Shown here: one piece after another, positions 58,558 through 64,000 of the stretch | Layout of the letters: each line of letters starts with the position of its first letter | Position numbering within the stretch: the stretch's first letter is position 1 | From: Symsagittifera roscoffensis | Lineage: Eukaryota > Xenacoelomorpha > Acoela > Convolutidae | Assembly (NCBI RefSeq): GCF_963678635.1 | Contig: NC_087066.1 | Coordinates: 41,251,223-41,315,222, forward strand | DNA length: 64,000 nt | Direction of reading: 5' to 3' | Translations under genes and position numbers: made by a program | The notes under the pieces: model-generated | Databases searched by the model: none | The model's input: only the letters and a program-made list of their open reading frames with translations | What the model was told of the DNA's origin: nothing

Positions 58558-59157
58558 ATGGCAGCTGCTATGTGTCAAGCTCTTCCCAGCTTTTATTCAG
58601 ATTATAATAGTAAATCATTGTTTATTTCTGTTTCCAACGATTTGTACGAAAAATACATAGTAACCCAAGATTATTGCGTCTCTACTCACGATTCTTTCTG
58701 TTCCTTGGGAAGTTGCAAATTTCATATAATTTTAATTGGAACTTCCCTTAGCCAAATTCTTCAGAGATTAGACAAATATCAATACATATATCAAGAAATT
58801 GATTGTCTTTACACTTTGTACAAGCACAGATTCTTTTCGAGTATTGTCACATCAAGTGGGGAAGTCTTCAATCAGCTTAGGTGTGGAGTGCAGCATAATT
58901 TACGAAAGAAAGGAGCAGAAAAAACACCAAGCGTATCAAGGAAACGACTTGTTCGCAAAAAGTTCAAAAAACATTATCTAGGTTCTAATCAAAAACTTGC
59001 ATCTACGCAAACTCTTGGCTCAGCATTTTTAGACAGAATTCGTAAAGTACAAAACTCAAAATATGAACATGATTTGTTAAAAATAATTGACTGTTTTTTT
59101 GATGGTTATGGATTTGTAAATAGTGATCATGTCAATTTTTCAATAAAAAACTTCTGA
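58558..59157 (+). CDS. gene A: unrecognised basic protein
   Basis: An intronless 199-codon ORF with its own TATA box and triple CArG promoter. The N-terminal half has a strand-like segment (SLFISVSNDLYEKYIV), a Cys-rich middle (C at ~39, 47 and 52) and a strand-helix (FHIILIGTSLSQILQRLDKY) comparable with the endings of genes B, C and D. The C-terminal half has a strongly basic stretch (SRKRLVRKKFKKHY) that could be a nuclear signal or DNA-binding region. AATAAA at 59142-59147 overlaps the end of the ORF. The last ~55 codons recur as a partial copy at 60871-61035. Likely nuclear; function unknown. Confidence 0.65.
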   Translation: MAAAMCQALPSFYSDYNSKSLFISVSNDLYEKYIVTQDYCVSTHDSFCSLGSCKFHIILIGTSLSQILQRLDKYQYIYQEIDCLYTLYKHRFFSSIVTSSGEVFNQLRCGVQHNLRKKGAEKTPSVSRKRLVRKKFKKHYLGSNQKLASTQTLGSAFLDRIRKVQNSKYEHDLLKIIDCFFDGYGFVNSDHVNFSIKNF

Positions 59158-59279
59158 TATTCCATCTATTTTCTCTCATATGTTTACAAAGTTACCATTA
59201 ATTACCGAAACAAAAATCACCGTTGTCAAAAACATTTGCAAAAAAATTTTCAAACATGTAAGTAAGATGTAATACTTCT

Positions 59280-59600
59280 TTTGATTTTCAAAAAGTTGCA
59301 AAAAACGTTTCAATTGTAAAAAGTGTTTCAATTTTTTTCGACATAATGCGAAAAATGTTTCAACTTTTTTGAGAAGATGCGAAAAGTGTTTTACTTTTTT
59401 TAACAAGATGTGAAAAGTGTTTCATTTTTTCACTACAAATGCGAAAAATGTTTCACTTTTTTCGACAAAATGCGAAAAGTGTTTTACTTTTTTCGATAAA
59501 ATGCGAAAAGTGTTTCAATTTTTTCGGCAAAATGCAAAAAGTGTTTTATTTTTTCGATAAAATGCGAAAAGTGTTTCAATTTTTTATACACAAGGCTAAA
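59280..59600. repeat. ~36-bp tandem repeat downstream of gene A
   Basis: About eight imperfect units of AAAATGCGAAAAGTGTTTCA with a T-rich spacer containing TTTTTCGA. ORFs of 76 codons (minus) and 96 codons (plus) here are repeat translations. The corresponding place in the second block (61040-61700) has looser GATGCAAAAA/TTTTTT repeats. Confidence 0.8.
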
Positions 59601-59846
59601 AGTGTGTTCATCGATGAGGTAAATTTTTACTTGTGTACAGTTTTTCTAGTTTTTTTCCGAATTTTTGTGCAAAAATTAATCAAATTTTTTATCATGTGTG
59701 CGAGTTCGGAGCACTTAACTAAGTTCTAATTGTTTTTCAATGGTTTACCTTGAACCTCTCACCTATTCTCATATTTAAAATGAAATTGAAGAAATTAATT
59801 ACAGAAAACGAAGTCAAAACCAAACAACCTTTTTTTACAAAAACAT

Positions 59847-60344
59847 TTAATCAAAGAGCTGTCGAGCAGCAGAAGAGTTCTGGAGGTTCTCTATAGAACG
59901 CAGAGCTGGACGAGGTTCCCTTGCTGGTGGTTGTTGTCGAGCTGGAGGCGTCATTGTTTCTGAGAAACCCTCATCTTCATCTATTGTGATGGGGTTTTCG
60001 ACTGATCCTTCCTCCTCCCAAGGAAAGAGGAAGTCGTCGACTGGTTGAGCCACAAATCTTAAGTCCGGAATCTCGGGATAGTTCATTCCCACATGATCAG
60101 AAATTTCCCTCATCATTTGCATTGTTCCAAGTTGGTTCTCTGTGATGGGAACTTGCATCATATGATGTTCGTTGAAATCTCTTCGCATCACTTCCATCAT
60201 GTGCCAGACTTGGATTGGGATGTCCATTTGTGCTAGAAAAACTCCAGAGACTGTTTCTCGCACTTGAATTTGTACTAGATCAGGCAAAAATTCTACAGAG
60301 TACTTGAGGTTGCTGTTTTGCACTGAGAAGATCATTTTGTGCAA
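59847..60344 (-). CDS. gene B1: acidic-tailed protein, putative PC4-like
   Basis: An intronless 165-codon ORF, about 70-75% identical to B2 at 61900-62397, with conserved length and conserved ends. The N-terminal third has strands and a helix (MIFSVQNSNLKYSVEF, LVQIQVRETVSGVFLAQM, DIPIQVWHMMEVMRRDF), again PC4-like in pattern. The middle is acidic with FLFPWEE, then NPITIDEDEGF, which fits a SUMO-interacting motif, then a P/A/R-rich stretch and ARQLFD at the end. Substitutions between copies are mainly conservative, indicating selection on protein. ATTAAA overlaps the stop codon. The promoter upstream holds two CArG and several CCAAT boxes. Translation may start at M1 or M4. Confidence 0.75.
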   Translation of the reverse strand: MHKMIFSVQNSNLKYSVEFLPDLVQIQVRETVSGVFLAQMDIPIQVWHMMEVMRRDFNEHHMMQVPITENQLGTMQMMREISDHVGMNYPEIPDLRFVAQPVDDFLFPWEEEGSVENPITIDEDEGFSETMTPPARQQPPAREPRPALRSIENLQNSSAARQLFD

Positions 60345-60516
60345 TAAGATGACTAAAAGAGTAATAACAAGAAAGAACTGAGAGGAGGGGGAACCTTACA
60401 AAAAATAAGTTGAAATTAGGATGTTTAGAGCTGAGAGCGGAGGTAGTGGACGGTGGTTTAGTTGAAAATGAAATGATTTTTAATCAGGAGTGAGGGGTAT
60501 CTTCAACTGGATTGTG

Positions 60517-60700
60517 TGGTTTTAACCAATCAGAATTGATTTTCCTTATTTGGATTGTAGTCGTGTCTAATCAGATTTCAGCTTCCTTTTATGGGATTCT
60601 TGGATAAAAGTCGTGTCCAATTGGAAACAAAGTATCACATTGTCGTTTCCAATCACAAAAATGTTCATTTTTGTTCTAGTTGTCGTATCCAATCAGAAGA
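60517..60700. promoter_or_regulatory. gene B1 upstream region: CArG and CCAAT boxes
   Basis: Perfect CArG boxes CCTTATTTGG (60544-60553) and CCTTTTATGG (60585-60594) sit among four CCAAT sites (near 60517, 60609, 60651 and 60689). The same order and spacing recur at 62577-62755. It lies between the 46-aa ORF and gene B1, 170-360 bases upstream of the B1 start. No obvious TATA box is seen for B1. Confidence 0.65.
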
Positions 60701-60705
60701 CGCTT

Positions 60706-60846
60706 TTAAGGACTTAAATCTTCCAAATAAGTAAAAATATACACAAAAGCAATTGCAAAAATAAATGACCAAAAGTTGTTTGCTGTAAAAATAAGAAATA
60801 TTACCGATACAAGTAACAAAAGAAGGAAAATTAATAAAAGTAGCAT
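60706..60846 (-). CDS. 46-aa membrane protein, copy 1
   Basis: A 47-codon ORF with two predicted membrane segments: residues ~2-20 (LLLLIFLLLLLVSVIFLIF) and ~25-39 (WSFIFAIAFVYIFTY), ending in LEDLSP. Copy 2 (62759-62899) has the same length, start and stop position. Differences are few and conservative (VSVIFL/ISAIIF, D/N near the end), and the stop is TAA here and TGA there. Conserved length after duplication supports real coding. Unknown family. It precedes gene B1 on the same strand with the CArG/CCAAT region between. Confidence 0.55.
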   Translation of the reverse strand: MLLLLIFLLLLLVSVIFLIFTANNFWSFIFAIAFVYIFTYLEDLSP

Positions 60847-60870
60847 CTCTGCAATTTTTTCATTTCTGAC

Positions 60871-61035
60871 CAGGAACTTGCGTCCACTCAGACTCTTGAC
60901 TCAGCTTTTTTGGAAACGATTCGAAAAGTTCAAAATTCAAAGTATGAGACTGATTTGTTGAAAATTGTTGATTGTTTTGTTGATGGTTTTGGTACCGTAA
61001 ATAGTGAGCGTATCATTTTTTCTATTAACATTTGA
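60871..61035 (+). pseudogene. partial copy of gene A (C-terminal 55 codons)
   Basis: The open frame starts QELASTQTLDSAFLETI and matches the last ~55 residues of gene A, ending in a TGA at the equivalent place. The 5' part of gene A is missing. A good acceptor-like sequence (TTTCATTTCTGACCAG) stands just before the homology, so it could also be a terminal exon, but no upstream exon is visible. It marks the left end of the second block of the tandem duplication. Confidence 0.75.
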
Positions 61036-61039
61036 ATAT

Positions 61040-61890
61040 TTGTTAATAAAAAAATATTTGTGAAAGTTTTTTCAACGAACAAATTTACAATTTTCAACAC
61101 GTGTGTAAAAATTAACTTAGAGTTTTTTCGCAAGATGCAAATTTTGGTTTGATTTTTTCAACACTTTTGCAAAAATTTAATTAAACGTTTTTACAAGATG
61201 CTAAAACTGTTTTGGTTTTTTCACTAAGTGTGCACAAATTTTCAACAAATTTTTTGTGTTAGATGCAAGTTTTTTCGTGATTTTTTTGAAAACAAATGCA
61301 AAAATCTAACTTATTTTTTCTTATGCAGATGCAAAAATTGCAAAATTTTATTGTAAGAAACTTGTTAAATTAATGCTAAAAATTTTTCATAATTGCTGAC
61401 TTTGAGTGCTATTCCCTATCTTAATACATTGTTTTTCCAGTATTTTTGATCAATATAGATGCAAAAAAGAGATTTTTTTAATGAGCAAAATAAAACAAAG
61501 ATTTTCATTTTCTTTAATTATTAAATGTGCAAGAAAATCCTCTTTCAGTTTTCTTTAAAATGCGAAAATATTTAATGAAATTTTTTTTAATTTGTGAGAT
61601 TTTCTTTGATTTTTTTAACAAATGTGCAAAAAAATTATGAAAAGTTTTGCATGGTGCAAAAATTAATGTTAAGTTTTTAATATGCTTGCAAAAATTGGTT
61701 TAATTTTTTTTGCCATCTTTCTAACAAAATTCTATAAAAGTATTTACCAGATGCGTAATTAGTTTCATTTTTAACAAGTTTTTACCATTGAAATGTCCTG
61801 ATAAACTTTTCTATGATCTCTTTGTTCCTATCTCTTGAAAATAAATTTACTAGATAGAAAACAATTAAATTACAAAGCACAAGACAGTAA
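61040..61890. repeat. diffuse GATGCAAAAA / T-run repeats
   Basis: Loose repeats of AGATGCAAAAATT and TTTTTTCAACA fill the space between the partial gene A and gene B2, equivalent to the ~36-bp array at 59280-59600 but more decayed. CTATCTTAATACAT near 61417 matches in reverse the minisatellite at 52990. No gene. Confidence 0.5.
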
Positions 61891-61899
61891 CCAATTTAT

Positions 61900-62397
61900 T
61901 TACAAATCAAAGAGCTGTCGAGCAGCTGAGTTCTCAAAACATTGCAAGTTCTCAATGGAGCGCAAAGCTGGTCTTGCCTCCATCACTGGTGGTTCGCTGA
62001 CTGGAGTTCTTGGCTCAGAGAACCCCTCATCCCCTTCGATGTTAATTGGGTTGTCCACATATCCCTCTTCCCAAGGAAAGAGGAAATTGTCGAATGGTTG
62101 GGCTACATATTTAGAGTCAAGAATTTCGGGGTAGTTCATTCCCACATGCTCGGCCACTTCCTCCATCATTTGCATTTCTCCAAGTTGATTCTCTGTAGGA
62201 GGTACTTGCGTTATATGATGTTCGTTGAAATCCCTTCGCATCACTTCCACCATATGCCAGACTTGGATTGGGATGTCCATTCGTGCCAGAAAAACTCCAC
62301 AAACTGTTTCTCGCACTTGGACTTGTACTAAATCAGCCGAAAATTCCACCGAGAACATAAGGTTGTTGTTTTGTACTGAGAAGATCATTTTGAGCAA
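61900..62397 (-). CDS. gene B2: paralogue of B1
   Basis: An intronless 165-codon ORF, the tandem-duplicate paralogue of gene B1. The N-terminal domain (DLVQVQVRETVCGVFLARMD, IPIQVWHMVEVMRRDF) and the segments ENQLG, VGMNYPEI, FLFPWEE, ALRSIENL and ARQLFD are conserved. The P/A-rich region before ALRSIENL is the most diverged, and small compensating length differences keep the total length the same. The acidic NPINIEGDEGF replaces NPITIDEDEGF, weakening the SUMO-interacting-like motif. Regulatory region upstream as in B1. Both copies being open and conservative suggests both are functional. Confidence 0.75.
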   Translation of the reverse strand: MLKMIFSVQNNNLMFSVEFSADLVQVQVRETVCGVFLARMDIPIQVWHMVEVMRRDFNEHHITQVPPTENQLGEMQMMEEVAEHVGMNYPEILDSKYVAQPFDNFLFPWEEGYVDNPINIEGDEGFSEPRTPVSEPPVMEARPALRSIENLQCFENSAARQLFDL

Positions 62398-62576
62398 TAA
62401 GTTGAGTAAATGATTAAAAACAAGATTTACAGTTGAGAGGGTGAAAGTTGACTGTGGTTAAGTTGAAATTATTGTATTTAGAGCTGAGAGAGGAGGTAGT
62501 TGACGGTAGTTAAGTTGAAAATAAAATGATTTTTAGTTAAGAGAGAGGGGTACCTTCAACTGGAATGTGTGGGTTT

Positions 62577-62755
62577 AACCAATCAGAAAGAATTTTCCTT
62601 ATTTGGATTGTAGTCGTGTCCAATCAGATTTTAGTTTCCTTTTATGGAATTCTTATAAAAAACTCGTGTCCAATTGGAAACAAAGTTACACATTGTCGTT
62701 TCCAATCACAAAAATGTTCATTTTTGTTCAAGTTGTTGTATCCAATCAGAGGAAC
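62577..62755. promoter_or_regulatory. gene B2 upstream region: CArG and CCAAT boxes
   Basis: CArG boxes CCTTATTTGG (62597-62606) and CCTTTTATGG (62638-62647) and CCAAT sites near 62579, 62620, 62670, 62702 and 62740 are conserved with the B1 region, while the ~100 bases nearer the gene are less alike. Conservation of the sites after duplication argues that they matter. Confidence 0.65.
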
Positions 62756-62758
62756 CTT

Positions 62759-62899
62759 TCAAGGACTTAAGTTTTCCAAATAAGTAAAAATATGCACAAA
62801 AGCAATCGCAAAAAAAAATGACCAAAAGTTGTTTGCTGTAAAAATAAAAATTATTGCCGATATAAGTAACAAAAGAAGAAAAATTAATAAAAGTAGCAT
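62759..62899 (-). CDS. 46-aa membrane protein, copy 2
   Basis: The paralogue of 60706-60846: 46 residues with two hydrophobic segments around TANNFWSF and the ending LENLSP. The T-rich DNA alone would give hydrophobic residues, but the shared ANNFWS and SP-stop, equal length and no frameshift speak for selection. Confidence 0.55.
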   Translation of the reverse strand: MLLLLIFLLLLLISAIIFIFTANNFWSFFFAIAFVHIFTYLENLSP

Positions 62900-63071
62900 C
62901 TCTGCAAGTCTTCTCATCTAGTTAACTGATTTTTTTGTATATAATTGATGAGAAATTGCTGATTTTTCAGCAGATATTCAAGTTCTTTAATTTTGATGTA
63001 GATTTGAGATGATAACTCAAAGTTGATGAATTTTTCAAAGCAAATCTCTTGAAATCTGATACCAAACCTGA

Positions 63072-63503
63072 TCATGCAAGATTTTGAACTTTGAAAGTCC
63101 TTAAAAAATGGAGGAATAAAGAACTTTGCTGGGGAGTTTTAACAAATTTGAGAGTTGGATATGGAATAAAAAGAGTCTTTGAAATATTATTGTACGACTT
63201 TTTTATCAACTTCAAAATTTCTAAAACAAACAAAATTTCTTTTCTAGTCAAGTGTAACTCAGCTGTAAGTTTATAGCTTTGATACGCAATATGTGAATCA
63301 AAAGTAAACTGTTTGATTGAATAAATTTCTCTAAAGAGACCTTTACTTAGTCGGAGAACTCTATTTTGGACAACATAAACGTCCAAAAAATTGTGAAAAA
63401 AGTAAGATTCTACATCTATTTCATCAATAAGGAAATCACACGGAATATTTTCTTTTTTCTTGTAGAGTAATTCGAGGAAGTTCAAATGTTTTTTAATTGA
63501 CAT
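63072..63503 (-). CDS. gene D: unrecognised, possibly PC4-like
   Basis: An intronless 143-codon ORF. After a charged N terminus (MSIKKHLNFLELLYKKKENI) the centre shows strands (FLDVYVVQNRVLRLS, AYQSYKLTAELHL) running into a helix (TRKEILFVLEILKLIKK). The LHLTRKEILFVLEIL ending is close in pattern to the PC4 GISLT..QW..L segment and to genes A-C. The C-terminal 40 residues are basic and hydrophobic. Its ATG lies 77 bases from a heat-shock-element array and 120-330 bases from the CRE/CArG repeats, which it shares with a gene running right off the window. Confidence 0.55.
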   Translation of the reverse strand: MSIKKHLNFLELLYKKKENIPCDFLIDEIDVESYFFHNFLDVYVVQNRVLRLSKGLFREIYSIKQFTFDSHIAYQSYKLTAELHLTRKEILFVLEILKLIKKSYNNISKTLFIPYPTLKFVKTPQQSSLFLHFLRTFKVQNLA

Positions 63504-63579
63504 TCTTCAAAAATGAAAATTTTGGATCTAAAGTTATGTCTAAAAACAGCTTAGTTCTGATTGGTTGAGAATTTTTCTG

Positions 63580-63617
63580 GAAAATTCTAGAATTTTCCGA
63601 AAATTCTAGAACTTTCA
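63580..63617. promoter_or_regulatory. heat-shock-element array
   Basis: GAAAATTCTAGAATTTTC (63580-63597) is four perfectly alternating nGAAn/nTTCn units, the HSF binding site. A second block, TTCTAGAACTTTC (63605-63617), has three. It lies between gene D and the CRE/CArG repeats and could serve either direction. Confidence 0.65.
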
Positions 63618-63621
63618 AAGG

Positions 63622-63838
63622 AATGACGTCATTACCATAAAAGGAAAATTGCGTGGGTGTTGACGTCTCTTCTATTCATAGAATGTCGTCATTACCATAA
63701 AAAGAAAATTGCATTGGTGATACGTTACTTCTAAATATAGAATGACGTCATTACCATAAAAGGAAAATTGCGTAGGCGGTGACATCACTTCTATTCAAAG
63801 AATGACGTCATTACCATAAAAAGATAATTGCGTAGGCA
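63622..63838 (+). promoter_or_regulatory. four ~60-bp enhancer repeats with CRE, CArG and TGCGTAGGC
   Basis: Units start near 63622, 63682, 63741 and 63801. Perfect CREs TGACGTCA are at 63625-63632, 63744-63751 and 63804-63811 (unit 2 has TGTCGTCA). CArG boxes CCATAAAAGG are at 63636-63645 and 63755-63764, one base off in units 2 and 4. TGCGTAGGC follows in units 3 and 4 (63770-63778, 63830-63838), with variants in units 1 and 2. Extra CRE halves (TGACGTCT, TGACATCA) lie between. Confidence 0.8.
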
Positions 63839-63848
63839 TCATTGATAG

Positions 63849-63856
63849 TATAAATA
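63849..63856 (+). promoter_or_regulatory. TATA box of a gene entering at the right edge
   Basis: TATAAATA lies 11 bases after the last TGCGTAGGC. Transcription would start near 63880. Confidence 0.7.
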
Positions 63857-63879
63857 CACTTATTTTTCTGGGTTAAATC

Positions 63880-63954
63880 ATTCATTTTGTTTGCCAATCA
63901 GAAACAGTCAATTGAATTTTACTTTAAATTTTACATTTCGTTACTTCACGAAAA
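63880..63954 (+). other. likely non-coding first exon with splice donor
   Basis: Downstream of the TATA box there is no ATG before a consensus donor (ACGAAAA/GTAAGT) at 63954/63955. The exon contains GCCAATCAGAAACAG. The coding part would lie outside the window. Confidence 0.5.
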
Positions 63955-64000
63955 GTAAGTATTTTCATTCAATTGGTACTTTAACTTTTTAAATTTGGAA

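Noticed and set aside
59176-59729. ORFs of 76 and 96 codons downstream of gene A
   Set aside because: Translations of the ~36-bp tandem repeat.
61942-62331. 129-codon plus-strand ORF opposite gene B2
   Set aside because: Antisense shadow; the minus-strand frame is the one conserved with B1.

Overview
The window looks like AT-rich, repeat-dense nuclear DNA of an invertebrate metazoan. The evidence is a long env-bearing Ty3/gypsy-class retroelement, remnants of MULE-type DNA transposons with a FLYWCH-like zinc finger, an intron-flanked C2H2 exon, and promoters with CArG (SRF), CRE (CREB/ATF), CCAAT and heat-shock-type sites. There is no operon layout, no rRNA or tRNA gene and no CRISPR array. 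I cannot name the species. Env-bearing Ty3/gypsy elements occur in insects, tunicates and lophotrochozoans, so that does not settle it. A 200-N assembly gap sits at 36362-36561.

Region 1 (1-3317) is intergenic DNA made of repeats that recur later in the window. Region 2 (3318-22122) is an 18.8-kb LTR retroelement on the + strand. It has 409/410-bp LTRs about 99% identical, a primer-binding site, a repeat-containing leader, a small basic ORF, an intact 1201-codon gag, pol (protease, RT, RNase H, integrase with D,D35E), a broken env with signal peptide and membrane segments, and three ORFs of unknown function: a hydrophobic 76-codon ORF, a 377-codon ORF with no start codon just upstream of env (ORF X), and a roughly 600-codon ORF just downstream (ORF Y). 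ORF X, env and ORF Y overlap by a few bases at each junction, as in a compact polycistronic viral message. Pol, env and ORF Y carry frameshifts or stops.

Region 3 (22123-36361) is nested repeat DNA: a 3' flank sharing repeats with the 5' flank, an inverted fragment of the same element's leader (23401-23817), a ~200-bp tandem repeat, a large imperfect inverted repeat, an almost perfect 1500-bp tandem duplication (28424-31423), an older third copy broken by insertions, and a ~0.8-kb element with terminal inverted repeats (34000-34798). Region 4 (36562-52300) holds two MULE transposase remnants, one plausible small disordered-protein gene (38486-38779, minus strand), a 30-bp minisatellite, and a 6.4-kb tandem array of ~1.46-kb units.

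Region 5 (about 55.9-64.0 kb) is different in kind: small, mostly intronless genes packed closely and partly divergent. They share promoter elements: CArG boxes in nearly every intergenic region, CREs, CCAAT boxes, a TGCGTAGGC motif and one heat-shock-element array. One ~2-kb block (3' end of gene A, gene B, promoter, 46-aa membrane protein) is tandemly duplicated. Several of these proteins share a strand-strand-helix ending that resembles the PC4-like single-stranded-DNA-binding fold. This is inference and unproven. The c-fos-like, immediate-early style of regulation and the gene compactness make this cluster the best candidate for an undescribed system: either an endogenised large DNA virus segment or a lineage-specific stress/serum-responsive gene family.
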